64,000 nucleotides of DNA. Origin: Acanthococcus lagerstroemiae. Taxonomy: Eukaryota > Arthropoda > Insecta > Hemiptera > Eriococcidae. Position numbers and translations under genes: made by a program. Below, piece by piece: positions 10,831-22,485 of this stretch. The DNA lies in the NCBI GenBank assembly GCA_031841125.1, contig CM063109.1:6920321-6984320 (forward strand), given 5' to 3'. Numbering within the stretch: position 1 is the first letter of the stretch; every line of letters begins with the position of its first letter. The notes beneath the pieces were generated by a model. It searched no databases, was not told the DNA's origin, and was given only the letters and a program-made list of their open reading frames with translations.

Positions 10831-13289
10831 TGGGGGATGCCTGGATTTACCTTCTGACAATGCTTTTGAGCAGGTGCAGCAATTTTTTACAAAAAATTTA
10901 AAAAAAAAATAAAGATTTCATTTTTGTGATGTTTTGTCCACGACTACATGGGAAGTGCCGCGGGGGAAGGGACTAAATATATTTTAGAAGCTGCAAATTT
11001 ACTTAAAGCACGGGGTGGCAAGATGAATCCGGCCTTGGGAGGGGGCTTATTAACTTCACACTGTAAAAAAACAAATCCCGTGAGCTCGATAATGCATTGC
11101 TCCCTCACCTCCCCTTGTTCCAACAGCCCCCTGCCACCCCACCATAACAGAAAATCCGAAATCGGCCAGAACCTTTGATTCTTTTTCGACATTTGGACGG
11201 GAAATTGCCCCTGGTTGCCCCCTTTACTTCTGGAGAAATGGTCACGCTACGGGCCTGGTTTGAGGTACTCTCCTGGGCTATCACATACGCTAAGCTTGAT
11301 TTAGCCGTGACCATTTAATTTATTTCAGTCGAATTCTTATCTTAAAACCCAACCATTCGTCTTTGACTTGTCGCTATAAAGATTTCTGCTTAAAGAATAT
11401 GAGCCGATTACCAATTTGCAGATTATTAATCTTATTATTTCAGAAAAATGAATGATAAACCGACAAAACCGAGATAACGGCTCACGATATAGATGATATG
11501 TATTTATACATCTTGCCAATTATGCCCCAGCGCTGATATTGTGTTCTCAACATTTCCACGTTCAATTTTTCCGATATTTTTCATTAGTTTGAATTACAAA
11601 TTATGGAAAGTGTTTGCAAGTTTAAAAAGCCTAATCAAAAGTCTAACTCACGTTTTTAATAACTAATTCCGTTGCATTTGTAGCTGATCGTGTTCGCGAT
11701 ATAATATGTTTACAAATGAAAATCCTATTTCAATTTTCGACTTATTTGTAAATAATAAAATGAAAACCTGCGACCGTCGTTCATCTTTGACATTTTTATT
11801 TTTTCGAGGAAAAGAAGCTTTATCGTCTGTATAGCAGTCGTTCTGAACAAACGCTGGTTTCTCGCGCTGCATGTCAGAATTAACCTAATTTTATTGGGTT
11901 GAAATTTTATACGCTCATCGTTAACGCAGGCTCGGCTCGTAATTTTCTTATAGGTACCTAGCTGGTCTTATAATGCAAAACATTGGCTAATTAGTTGCCA
12001 ATAAGTCGTTTTGTGCCACGTGTGAAGAATGTTGAAAAACGTACCCATGAAACTCATGCTTGAGTCTAGTTGCACCTGGTTCCGCTGCTCCTACAGATCA
12101 GACAGGATTTTTATTTTTATTTGTTCCTCCGATCACAAAAAACTGAGCACGAAGTATTATTTAGTTGATAGCACATCCTATTGTAGCTGCCTACTACTCT
12201 GCAAAATGTAGAAGTCGAAGTAATAGGAGTGCCCCTCTCCCCTCAGTAGCTACCATAATAAAGTCTTGTACGTATCACAAATCTAATCACCAGATTGCGT
12301 TTTTTTAATGGAAAACTTATTTCTAATAATCTATATGTAGGCACTTAAAGTTGGTACATTGTGTCTGCTTTTTCTAAAATTTCGAGTTTATTATACTTGA
12401 GATATTGAATGCAGTTCGTGTTGATATTGGCCGTGTCATACCTAACACACTCAGTTTTCCATCTAGACCCCTACTAATATAATCTTAATAAATGCCAATA
12501 AAACAAAGTGGTTTTAAAGTGAATTACAATAACGCATCTATGGATTCGACTTCGCTACTTTGGCAAGGACCAAATTTCTATAATGTTTTATAATGTTTAT
12601 AATAATGCTTCTCGTTTCGTCTGCTAAGTACATATAATTGCGTGCGTATAATACTTCAGTTTGGAAAATTCTACCCCAATTATACGAATTAGGTCGCCCG
12701 CGAAAATTATAAACGAACGCGTAGTTGTATTTACAACTACAGTGTTCGGTTAGTGGGTTTTAGTTAATTTAACTTAATGTGGAGGACAAGACAGTATTTT
12801 TTTATTTTTTCAGAACACATTTGCAGAAACGTATCATAACTCTCCGTAAGCTTTCTGAAACAGGTGTTAATTTCAGTTGTGGTTTGAGGAAACGATTTCA
12901 AGAAACTTTTCTTCATCGCGGCCGCATTATGAAATGCTTGTGTTGAAAATCGTTACATAGGCAAGTCTCAGAGATACCGCGGTTAGATTACAAAATTCGG
13001 GAAACTCTGTACCCAAAGTGCTTGACGGAACATGTTCAGGTGATGTCTGAACGTGTATTCTTCTTCAAATTTACCGTGGAAATAAAGCCAGGGCAGAAGC
13101 TAAAGAGTTTCTTGAGAGAGTGGAGGAGTGTAGACTGTAGACAATAAACATGTTAATTAAAATGGGAAGCATTTCTGTTGGAACCTAAAAAAAAAAAAAA
13201 GGAAAAAGTGAAAATGTTCCAACTTTTTCAATTTAGCCGACTTGGTACCTAACTTGCCGAATGCTGACTTTCTGAACAGCCCAATATAA
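10831..13289. other. Non-coding stretch
   Basis: The part 10944-11250 has slightly higher GC and overlapping open frames on both strands ('cggccttgggaggggg', 'cctggttgccccctt'), resembling debris of an old repeat. The rest is AT-rich and featureless. Confidence 0.4.
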
Positions 13290-13532
13290 ATATGAAGGGT
13301 AAAGAATCAAAACTCACATTTGCCATTTTACTTCAAGGGCACAAATAGGTAAAATACTGTACCCGAGTGCAGGAATATCTTTGCTGCGCCTGTGAATGTG
13401 CGATATGTATAACATACTCGACGTCCACAGGCGCAGCAAAGATATTGTCCTGCACTCGTGTACAGTATTTTGCTTATTTGCGCCCTTGAAGTAAAATGGC
13501 AAATGGGAGTTTTGATTCTTCACCCTTCATAT
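13290..13532. mobile_element. Foldback element, about 105-bp arms
   Basis: 13290-13394 is almost the exact reverse complement of 13426-13532 (a handful of mismatches), with a 31-bp spacer. Both ends read 'atatgaagggt.aagaatc'. There is no coding content. It is a MITE or foldback candidate; the target duplication is not clear. Confidence 0.8.
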
Positions 13533-14436
13533 GTAGGTTGAGAACCAGGATACGACCCTGAACGGAGTGACCTTTGACATTCATATTGTAAGTCGTAATT
13601 TCCAAACAAAAATCTTGTCCCAGGTCTGGCTAGTTTTTGTTTAATACTCTTGCTGTGAGTTTTGGCCTCATGGCCAAATAAAATTTAATAAATTGTTAAC
13701 AGGACAATGATCGTGATTCTGAAAATACTCTCTCAAAATATTTAACCATCTGGAGTACGATGTACGCTGACGGCAAACCCGATTATTCCATGTTATGGAG
13801 TTCCATTAGCCTCTTTCACCCATGCCTGATGTAGTAATGTACACACTTGGCGTGTACTAGGTAATTGAAAAGGTGAATGTATGACAAAATCAGATTTTTT
13901 TATGATGCTCATTGAGGCTAGGTAGTCGAAATTCTCTTCCTGAAATCCTTGTTTTCTTCTTTATTCTGTATCAATTTACTTTCAGGTATTCTTAGTACAA
14001 CTCTCACATCTCTCAGTCTCCAAATTGCGGAGATTGTGATTGAGAAAACTGCTTGACGCACATCGTTTTCGTGAGACCCGCTGCCATATGAAAAATAAAA
14101 ATCCTAAAAGTTGTATAAAATCATATAGAAAATTATCAGTGATTTCCAGAGTTCTTTAGTTGTACTATGTGTACGTGTTGGACAGACATGTCTCAATATG
14201 TTCTGTTATTACAAGTGGAATCAACAATATCAATTCATAATATTATGTATTGCATTTTAGTTCTCAAGTTGGGACGGTGTGGCTCGTATTCGAGCTTTTG
14301 AAGAATTATACTGGTCTCTAGAAAAATAATCACTACGAGACTAATTATGTGAGCTAGTGAATCATCAAACTAGAAATGTATAACATAGGCTTGCAATAAT
14401 GAGATCATAACATTTTTGATCCACCCGTTGGAACTC
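13533..14436. other. Non-coding stretch
   Basis: No supported feature. Confidence 0.4.
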
Positions 14437-14705
14437 AAAATTGGACGCTATTCAGCAAGAGGGAACCAACTAACATTTGTAAACAAAATGAGTTATTAAT
14501 ATCGCTGGGAAGAGAGTAAAAATAGATTTTTTTTTTTTTTAAATTAGGCCCCGATTTAAAAATGTGTACTCACGTTAAAAAAAGCTTACCAGTAAACGCG
14601 GTGTCATATAGTTTCTACATGGCTCTTGAACTTCGAATCACGTGTTCTCAAAAAGTGGATTTTGCTAGTTGGTTCTCTCTTGCTTAATAGCATCCAATTT
14701 AACCC
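14437..14705. mobile_element. Small inverted-repeat element
   Basis: Left arm 14437-14475 ('aaattggacgctattcagca') pairs with right arm about 14669-14705 ('tgcttaatagcatccaattt'). The terminal motif TTGGAYGCTNTTNAGCA also occurs at 17577 and 60296, so the ends belong to a dispersed family. Confidence 0.6.
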
Positions 14706-14932
14706 TACGCGTGCCTACGCTCAGTGCATATTTTCACTATGTAATCGCTATGATGAGCAATTTGATAACGTAGAAAAATTAAGTAATACATAAAAATGTA
14801 CCCTAATTCTGCAGTAAGGGACTAGAGTAGGATCCTTTATAATGGAGAGAACCCCGACAACCCAATGAAAATATCAGTGGTACCGCGTTTGAGAATTTAA
14901 AAAATAAAAACGTTATACGTTGTAAAATAGTT

Positions 14933-15184
14933 GAAGGGTACAGGGAAAAAGGTTCAATGTCACATTTTTTTGAAAATGAAGATATGGGCATCGTTGGATT
15001 CAGGATGAGGTGTAGAATCATCCTAAGCACTCATCCGCCGAAAAAACTCTATTTAAGAGGTTGAAAATAGCCGGAGAAAAAATAGTAGCACAGGGAAATT
15101 AATAAAGGTGAATGTCACACTTTAAAATGATTTTTCTTAAAAACACAAAATTGTGACATTGAACCTTTTCCCCCTGTACCCTTC
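14933..15184. mobile_element. Inverted-repeat element, about 32-bp arms
   Basis: 14933-14964 ('gaagggtacaggg' then 'ttcaatgtcaca') is the near-exact reverse complement of 15152-15184. It ends a few bases before the larger TIR element that starts at 15191. No open frame. Confidence 0.65.
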
Positions 15185-15190
15185 AGTTTT

Positions 15191-16750
15191 AACTATAGTC
15201 CGTTCCAGATAAGAGTATCAAAAACTCTGAGACAGACCACAGACTAATACGTTCACGAGTTCAATTTTGCAACCAATCACGTATCACTTCCTAAGAACGT
15301 GCGCTGCGTCTTTAACGCGTTCAGTGTGAATTTCTTACTTCCCTTTTCCCCTGTGATATACCGCTACGTCTATGGGTTTTTAGGGTGTTTGCCCGCGCGC
15401 AGCGCTGCAAGCACCCTATTGCAATAATTGCTTTTTCATGTTTTCCCCCTTTAAATAAGAGTGAATTGTTTACAGCTCATAGTTCAAGTTTTAGCTCAGT
15501 TGCGTTTAGATCGTTAGATCGGTCTTAAAGCGGAGGCGTGTGGAAGATGAGAGTGTTAACCTCAACAGATTCTCATTCTGACGTTTGTGGCGTATATTTG
15601 TTTTATCGCATAGACGTTGGTACCAGGGCTGTGAACCGGAATAATTAACTTAACGGATTAACGGAAAGATAACGTTACCAGAACATATAATTAACGGAAC
15701 GGAACGTAACAAAAAGAATCAGTCACGGAATACCGGAAACATTTTTACCCGGTAAATGGGTAAATCTTGGGGTGCGTTCAGATTGAACAAGAGGACGAAC
15801 ACTGGGTGAAGGGTGAAGACCCGACTTTTGTGTGATAATTTGACCTCCTTCAGGGCTGCCGTTCCGGCAACACGGCATAGTGTGAAATGGGCCTTAGACT
15901 CAGTATCAGTCTATCAGTAGATAACAATAGAAGTTCTCAATTTAACTCTAATGTATAGTGAACTAAAGCCCCTTTTGAATTTCAATTTGTAGATTGCTAA
16001 GATAAAAAGTGTATAACAGACACTGGAAATACTGTAGGGTACAGTGTATATAAGGCCTATTTCATTACTAATATAATTTACGTAATCTGATCAACACCTG
16101 TGTCAGTAGCGTACATGTTCAACGTCCTCTCATCTATCGTGACTTAAAAATGAACAACTTTACTTTTTCGTCCCACCCCCACCGCATATGTTTACCAAAT
16201 CGGCGCCTCTATACAAATAAAAAATTAGGAAACTCCACAATATTTAACTATTAGTTCCTTGTTCTTCAGTGAAATATAAACGTATAGAACGAAGCAACAA
16301 AGTGGGCGTAATGTGAAATTCTTATTGGTTTATTATTATCTTAATTAACATTGGTAACGGATACCTTAACGTAACGTTACCAAAACAATACCGTAACCAG
16401 TTGTAACGTTATTTACCGGAACCGTTTACCGGGATGAAGCGGTAATAATACCATGTTAACTTAACTAATCCGTTCCGTTATCACAGCCCTGGTTGGTAGG
16501 TACTGTGTCTGAATATTAGCTTCAAAGCTTAAACATTTCTGATTTGGTTTTGTTTTATCAATACCAGTGTAGGAAGTTGGCGCAACAACACCAGAATGCG
16601 GAGAAGCCGGAAGTTTTTGCAGTTTTAGGATAAATTTGAGAAGCCAGAAGTTGGAAACTGAAAGTTTTTCAGCTTAAGCAAACACCCTCTTACTACCTCG
16701 CTATCTGCGAGGTAGCTTGTTGATACTCTTATCTGGAACGGACTATAGTT
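15191..16750. mobile_element. TIR element (31-bp inverted ends) with a nested insertion
   Basis: The left end 15191-15221 (aactatagtccgttccagat...) matches the reverse complement of 16720-16750 over 31 bases. A second subterminal inverted pair, 'agggtgtttgc' at about 15388 and 'gcaaacaccct' at about 16678, supports one original element. About 870 bp of the interior is a separate hAT-like insertion (15624-16491), so the host element was about 0.68 kb. The superfamily is not assigned: TTAA precedes the left end, but TTTG follows the right. Confidence 0.65.
15624..16491. mobile_element. Nested non-autonomous hAT-like element
   Basis: The left end CAGGGCTGTGA is inverted at the right end (TCACAGCCCTG). 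It is flanked by 'gttggtac' (15616-15623) and 'gttggtag' (16492-16499), an 8-bp duplication with 7/8 identity. An 8-bp duplication and CAGGG ends are the hAT signature. The subterminal regions are full of 'taacgttacc' and 'ggtaa' motifs in both orientations, as expected for transposase-binding repeats. It has no transposase frame. Confidence 0.75.
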
Positions 16751-18739
16751 TGTTTCTGAGTCCTGCGCTTTACATCCCTGCCGTTATCTCTCGCCTTCAT
16801 AACAGTTACAATGACATTGCAAAAGTCACAAAGATCAGTATTGACGATTCCTGTAACTTTTATCGTGTGAACATTTTTATTTGCAAACAGTGGTGTTATA
16901 GTGTCCATAATTTTGTTGATTTGTTGAACTTGTATTTTCTATCTTCTGAACCTCTTCCAAAATTGATTTGAATCTTAGTTGTGTATTGTTGATCCAGTTG
17001 GTCTCTATTCACTATAGTCAGTGGAATGATATGTTGTCGAATAATGGATGTAGACCTTTTCTGCTGCTGTAAGTACTCTTTTGAACATATATGTAGATAC
17101 TTGCGTTAAATGCTCGGAAGCGGGGTATGCCTTAGGAAAGTTGATAGTAACAATGGCGATCTAAAACGGATATTGCTATCAGCAAAGTTTCAAAGATGAC
17201 TCACATGCAACAATAATATATGCAACATTGCTGGTTATTGTTATTGTTAGAGCCGGTCTGATTCGAATTGGATAAGTTGTAACATATTGCTGTCAGCATA
17301 TTTCGACTAACTCCAGTGTGAACGAAAATACTTAACATCCAGCAAAGTTGGCTACAGCAATGCTGTTAGCCTCAGTATAAATGCACCATCATGCTTGTGA
17401 AAATAATAATGCGTATGATTCCTTCATTCGAACTTTCATGGTAATCATGTATCTATATATCAAAATACATACCATAACTTAGAACCATTCCAAAATCAAA
17501 CTTGTGAATTACCAAAAATGCAGTTTTGTAAACCCATTTTAAATTTTCTCAATCCATATGGCGTTTAGTTTGTAATTGGACGCTGTTAAGCAAAACTGAG
17601 TGACAAAATCTGTTTTTTGAGAAAAAGTAATATTTTAAAAGCCCATGATGAATGATGCCGGCTATATGGACACAGCATGATAAGCTTTTTCCAACGTGGA
17701 TACGCAGTTTATATTGGAAACCCCAATTTAAAAAAATTTTACATTTTGAAAAGCTTGCGTACTCCCATGCAATTAGACAGATAGTAGCAGTAGTTAGGAA
17801 ATTTGTAATGTTTTTCAAATATCGGGCATTGTTGCCTACCCACGAAATGGCAATAAGAATACCTGACACCTTTTGTCAAATTTTTAAGCCGAAAATCTTC
17901 TTATAATACATGAGAGAAAAATACTTTTAAAAACTTATTTAGAAATGGATCTTTTGTAAGTTTTATAAACTCATATTATTCACAAAGCAACACATACGAA
18001 TTATTTAAAAGGAGAATGAGGAAGATATTGTGTTCCTGAAGTCTGACAATAATTTTCTTCAGAGAAATGATTGTTTGTATTTACCTAAGCAGTTGTTTGT
18101 GAAAATGAGGGTAAGAAGAGTGCTCTTATATACATACATATTTTGATAAACATATCCGAAGAATTTCTTTGAGTAAGTACAGTTGGTGAAAGATGTTTTT
18201 GGCAAAATACTTTTAAAATCCGCTCAAACTTGTGTGTTTCTCAGATAGTCCTCAAAAGAAAAATTGAACAGCTCGATTAACTCCATTCTTATGTTCTTCA
18301 GTTGTATATGAGACTTGATTTCTCAATTTTGTATCACTTCATGTTGATTCTACAGTTATTGGTCACCATTACACAGTGGTGAATTCGGCAAGTAATCCTT
18401 GAGGAACGCTTCAAAACATATGAGACTATAGGTAGTTATAGTTTTATCGGTTTTCTCCTCCTGAATAGTTTCATCACTTTTTCATTCTTATAGTACTAAT
18501 TGGAGGAGTAGATAAGTGGAAAGTATTTAGACTTTACTACTGACTATTTTCTTATTAATGTTGAAAATGAAGATACCTTCCAAAAAGTAGGATGTCAGGT
18601 TTTTTCAACTCATTGGATTCTAGATTAGGCGTAAATTTTCGGAGAATTTTCAGTATTCATCGCGGTACCATCAAGTTTTTTCCTTTCTAGGGAGGGGGAG
18701 CAATTCTCTGGACTAGGTAAGATTATTCAATCTTCAGTG
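16751..18739. other. Non-coding stretch
   Basis: Includes overlapping antisense open frames at 17549-17906 that I cannot assign. One end of that region carries the TTGGACGCTGTTAAGCA motif (about 17577) shared with other repeats in the window. Otherwise AT-rich and featureless. Confidence 0.4.
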
Positions 18740-19035
18740 CCCATGTAAAAATCTCTTAGACTCTTTAAATGCGTTAAAGTTTTCTAAACTTATTTAGGCT
18801 TTGCTAAGATTGTTCGAAATTCTTTTGTGACTACAACTCTTCCAGACTTGATTATATATGTGTGGCTTTCCTAAGACATAATCGAGACTTTTCAGAACTC
18901 TTTTACATCTCATATAAGGACTTAGAAACTCCTTGAAACTAAACGAGATTCTTCAATGCTCGTTTAAAACTCTCTCTTAGACTTGTTTAAAGCTTTTTGA
19001 GTTTCTTCTTGAAAACTCACGTACCTACCTATTAG
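18740..19035. repeat. Degenerate AGACTTGTTTAAAACTCTT-type short repeats
   Basis: Loose tandem series of 'cttagactctttaaa', 'gacttttcagaactctttt' and 'ctcttagacttgtttaaag'. Same family as 1490-1660 (reverse orientation), 53740-53900 and 60930-61270. Confidence 0.5.
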
Positions 19036-19345
19036 GAATAAATTGAATCGCTCACTAGGATCGCTACAGTTGACTGACACTAGCACTGAATAAATTTCTT
19101 CTATTATTTTACCAGCGGAACTAAGATCACTCTTGTTTTATGAAAATTAGAAGGTTGATTTTCTCTGGAAAACTAGTTTTATTTGTGATGAGTCATGATA
19201 ATAGTGTATAATAATATTGATAGTATTGATAGTTTCCCGTAAAATAAGCACCTATACTGCCAAACTATTAATAAGCCTCTCTTTACTAAATATCAGCAAT
19301 ATCAAAAGTTTTGATGCAATTATTAATAATTGTCTTTGATAAAGG

Positions 19346-19359
19346 CCTTATTTATAAAT
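19346..19359. repeat. Target-site duplication, left copy (R1-type LINE)
   Basis: The 14 bases ccttatttataaat are repeated exactly at 22472-22485. Together they bracket the LINE and fix its ends. Confidence 0.9.
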
Positions 19360-19630
19360 GGTGTTGTGGGACGTATGGCGATGCACGCATGCCAAAGTGG
19401 CCCCTGAGACACCGCACCCCCGGCACCGGAAACTACCCTTTCGGGCATCGCATCAGTACCGAGGGGAACGCTTTGGGGCCGGGCCCGAGCCCCCATTTCT
19501 CCTGGCCGGAACGGTGCGCGCGTCCTGCCAGGGCCACCACGGGGTTCCCTACTGACCGAGGTCCGCGCTCCCAGAGCACTCGCCTGGAAATTTCAGGTCC
19601 CCCGCAGCCGGACGCGCTGCCTCTTCCTCT

Positions 19631-21775
19631 TCACTCACTCGTCGTGTGAGACTCTCCCGATTGAAGCTCCAGCCCTTGCACTGCGGGCGAGCTCTGCTCC
19701 AGCCCTGGTACAACGGGCGAGCTTTGCTGGATGGTATCCGCCGCCGCAGTAGCAGCAGCAACATCCGCTTCTCCTCCTTGCGTCCTTTGTCTCGACCACT
19801 CAGCCTCCATCTTCTGTCGCATGATGGCCGAAACGAAACCCGACACCCGGTTCCAACCGCTTCGGCTTCTCAACAGCTCCGGGACCAGGGTGTCCGGCGC
19901 AAGACGGTCGATCACGCCGTCTCCGGGATCGATCGTGACCGCCCCGCGCCTCTCCTCATCCCAGGCGTCGCACTCGAACAGCGTATGCCACGGCGTGTCC
20001 TCCTCTCCGCTTGCACAATGGGTGCACTCGGCGCTCCCCGCCAAACCCATCCGGTGCAGGTACGAGCCGAAACAACCGTGTCCGCTCAAGACCTGGGTCA
20101 GGTGGAAGTTCAGGCTTCCGTGCTTCCTGCCTAACCACAGGTCGAGCTCACCGATCAGCTCCCGGGTCCACTCGCCTTTCGAAGACTGGGCGAGCCTCTC
20201 CGTCCATCGCTGAAGCGTGGTCAGCTGAATGCCACGCTTCGCCCGGCGTGCCTCCTGCCGCGTCCTCGCCTTCTTCTGCGCCTTGTAGGACTGCGCCAAC
20301 TCGTCTACCTTCAGCTCGATGGGTGGAAGGCGCGCCAGCACGCCTACCGCCTCCGTTGACACGGTGCGATACGCGCTGACGCACCTTAACGCGACTCTCC
20401 GCTGTACCTTCTCCAGCTCCACTCTCCGGTACGGGATCTGGACGGCGTCCGCGAATACCGGTGCGCCGTACGTCAGGACCGACAGCACGACGTTCGCGTA
20501 CAGCCTCCGTTTCTGCTCCCGCGGGCCGCCCAGGTTCGCCATCAGTCGCGACAGCTGCCCGGCGACCCGGTCCGCCTTCTCCGCCGCTCTCCGGAAGTGC
20601 TCGCGGAACGACAGCTTCCCGTCGAACCACAGCCCCAGGTACTTCAGCGCCGGGCGTGGAGCGATCCTCTCGCCTTTCAGCACGAACGTCGGTTGTTCGT
20701 ACTTGCGGCGCGTCGTGAAGAGAACTGCCTCCGTCTTCTGCACCGCCAAGCACAATCCCGCCGACTCGATCCATCCGGTCAGCAGCTCCAACGCCCGGTT
20801 AACTTTGGTCGCGACCTCCGCTGTTGTCGCGGCTTGGCACACCACCAGCGTGTCATCGGCATAACAGATGAGTTTCACGCCTGGTGGGACCGCCAGCCGC
20901 AGCAACCCGTTGAAGGCGACGTTCCACAGGATGGGTCCAAGGACCGACCCCTGAGGGACGCCGCACGTCATCGCCCTCGTGACTGGTCCTGTCGCCGACT
21001 CCATCTCGATCCGACGCCCGCAGAAATAACTCCGGATAATCCGCACGAGGTAGCCCGGCACCCGCGCCTCCTCCAACGCCGACACCACACATGAGTACGG
21101 TATCGAGTTGAAGGCATTGCGAATGTCGAGACTGACCGCCACACAGAACTCTCCGTCGCGTATCGCCTTCGCCGCCATCGCCTTCAGCCTGAGTGCTGCA
21201 TCCGCTGTCGAACGGCCGGTCCTGAAGCCGTACTGGCTGTTCGAGATCGTCCTCCGCCTCTCCAGGTGCGCCTCCAGCCTATCTACAATCGTCCGCTCGA
21301 ACACCTTCCCCACGGTGTCGAGCAAGCAGATTGGCCGGTATGAAGATGGCTGCCCGTCTGGCCTCCCTGGCTTCTTGATGAGGGCAAGCCGCGCCGCCTT
21401 CCATCGGTCCGGAAACGTCCCCTCCTGCAGCGCGCGGTTAAACACGTTGGTCAGTAGGGACGGCTCCACCCGATGCACGGACTCCCACACAACGTTCGGG
21501 ATCATATCAGGCCCTGGTGCCTTCCGCTTCTTCGTCCGGATCCTCTCGATGGCACTGTCCACTTCGCCGGTGCTCAGTGGACAGAACTCCTCCGTGGCCT
21601 CTCCAGATGACGATGCCGGTAGTGGTGGGCGCTGCGGGAACAGCTCCTCCACCACCTTCTGCAGCACTCCCGACTCCATGCGGCTCGTTACCGACGGCCC
21701 CCGGCCCTCCGCATCACAACATGATACGGCTTGCCGAAGGGGTCGCGGTCCGCCTCCTGTCGCAGCTCCTCCCAC
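19631..21775 (-). CDS. R1-clade reverse transcriptase (C-terminal part of ORF2)
   Basis: Open frame of 714 codons; the first 30 or so residues are probably out of the ancestral frame. Reverse-transcriptase motifs are in order: RKAPGPD near residue 89, SYRPICLLDTVGKVFER, QYGFRTGRST, VSLDIRNAFNS, GVPQGSVLGPILWN and the catalytic CYADDTLV (Asp-Asp present). The thumb region has YLGLWFDGKLSF. The C-terminus carries a Cys-His motif (ECTHC...DTPWHTLFEC) characteristic of the R1 group. The enzyme would copy element RNA at a nicked chromosomal target. The copy cannot jump alone, because its endonuclease is truncated and in another frame. GC content and codon use differ sharply from the surrounding host DNA. 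Confidence 0.92.
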   Translation of the reverse strand: MGGAATGGGPRPLRQAVSCCDAEGRGPSVTSRMESGVLQKVVEELFPQRPPLPASSSGEATEEFCPLSTGEVDSAIERIRTKKRKAPGPDMIPNVVWESVHRVEPSLLTNVFNRALQEGTFPDRWKAARLALIKKPGRPDGQPSSYRPICLLDTVGKVFERTIVDRLEAHLERRRTISNSQYGFRTGRSTADAALRLKAMAAKAIRDGEFCVAVSLDIRNAFNSIPYSCVVSALEEARVPGYLVRIIRSYFCGRRIEMESATGPVTRAMTCGVPQGSVLGPILWNVAFNGLLRLAVPPGVKLICYADDTLVVCQAATTAEVATKVNRALELLTGWIESAGLCLAVQKTEAVLFTTRRKYEQPTFVLKGERIAPRPALKYLGLWFDGKLSFREHFRRAAEKADRVAGQLSRLMANLGGPREQKRRLYANVVLSVLTYGAPVFADAVQIPYRRVELEKVQRRVALRCVSAYRTVSTEAVGVLARLPPIELKVDELAQSYKAQKKARTRQEARRAKRGIQLTTLQRWTERLAQSSKGEWTRELIGELDLWLGRKHGSLNFHLTQVLSGHGCFGSYLHRMGLAGSAECTHCASGEEDTPWHTLFECDAWDEERRGAVTIDPGDGVIDRLAPDTLVPELLRSRSGWNRVSGFVSAIMRQKMEAEWSRQRTQGGEADVAAATAAADTIQQSSPVVPGLEQSSPAVQGLELQSGESHTTSE

Positions 21776-22471
21776 GCCGTCTTCTTACTTTGCCGGATGG
21801 CCGCCTTGAGGGCTCGGCGCGCCTGCTGGTACCGCTGCGAGGCTTCACCCGTCCCTCCGTCATCTCGTCCTATCCGCTGATAGCGGCGACGGAGGCGGTT
21901 ACATTCCTTCCGCAGCTCGGCAATCTCGTCGGTCCACCAGTACACTGGGGGTCGCGCACGTGGCGGGCCGACGCGGGGCATTGCGCTATCGCAGGCCGCT
22001 GCCACCGTCCTGATGACGTCCTCGGCGGCGGCCTCGGCGCTCCTTTCTGCGGCCCCGTGCTCTCCCTTTTCCCAGGTGAGAGCCAGGAAGCTTGCCTCTA
22101 ACCGATCGGCGTCTAGCTTCCGGATTGCCCATCTTCCCGGCTTCTTCTTCGGTACAGCGACTACGGTGTGACCCCTGTCAAGCTGAAACGCGATGTAGCG
22201 GTGGTCACTCCCGGACTCCTCGTCGAGCACGGACCAGCCCTTGATCCAGCGGACCAGTCCTGCTGACGCGAAGGTCACGTCGATGACTGAGCTCCATCCC
22301 TGGTGGAACCTCGTTGGAGTGCCGCCCACATTCGTCGGAACGAGGTCTAGCCGGGCGGCAAGCTCCCCCAAGGCGTACCCTCTGCGGTCGGTCCGGCCGG
22401 AGTGCCATTCCTCTGACTTGGCATTGAAGTCTCCGGCCACAATCACCCTTGACGTCCTCCTGGCGACGCTC
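21688..22471 (-). pseudogene. Truncated AP-like endonuclease domain of the R1-clade LINE
   Basis: The frame is open from the truncation point at 22471 to a stop at 21688. It contains the endonuclease motifs VIVAGDFNAKSEEW, a middle segment (PTRFHQGWSSVIDVTFAS) and SGSDHRYIAF (the conserved SDH). The N-terminal endonuclease motifs are missing. Towards its end (VVMRRAGGRR) the frame falls out of register with the downstream reverse transcriptase, which continues as AEGRGPSVTSRMES in another frame. So a single-base-class frameshift lies near 21695-21715, in a G-rich run. Confidence 0.88.
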
Positions 22472-22485
22472 CCTTATTTATAAAT
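22472..22485. repeat. Target-site duplication, right copy (R1-type LINE)
   Basis: Exact copy of 19346-19359. Confidence 0.9.

Larger units (their letters stand above)
19360..22471 (-). mobile_element. R1-clade non-LTR retrotransposon, 5'-truncated, 3.1 kb
   Basis: A GC-rich island in AT-rich DNA, bounded by a perfect 14-bp target duplication. On the minus strand it contains the C-terminal part of an AP-type endonuclease, a complete reverse transcriptase, a C-terminal Cys/His motif and a 3' UTR of about 270 bp with no poly(A) tail. Missing poly(A) and short duplications are usual for the R1 group. The 5' end is cut inside the endonuclease domain, the typical outcome of incomplete target-primed reverse transcription. 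The perfect duplication and the open 714-codon frame suggest a fairly recent insertion. The flanks are not rDNA. Confidence 0.92.

Noticed and set aside
10944..11250. Overlapping 70-80 codon frames on both strands
   Set aside because: Low-complexity Pro/Gly-rich translations in repeat-like DNA; no splice sites or homology.
15195..15224. piggyBac-type TTAA insertion for the outer TIR element
   Set aside because: TTAA is present only on the left; the right flank reads TTTG, and the ends do not start with CCC/CCY.
19646..21809. Several 120-230 codon open frames on the plus strand and in other minus frames
   Set aside because: They are mirror or offset frames caused by the high GC of the R1 reverse-transcriptase gene and have no domain of their own.
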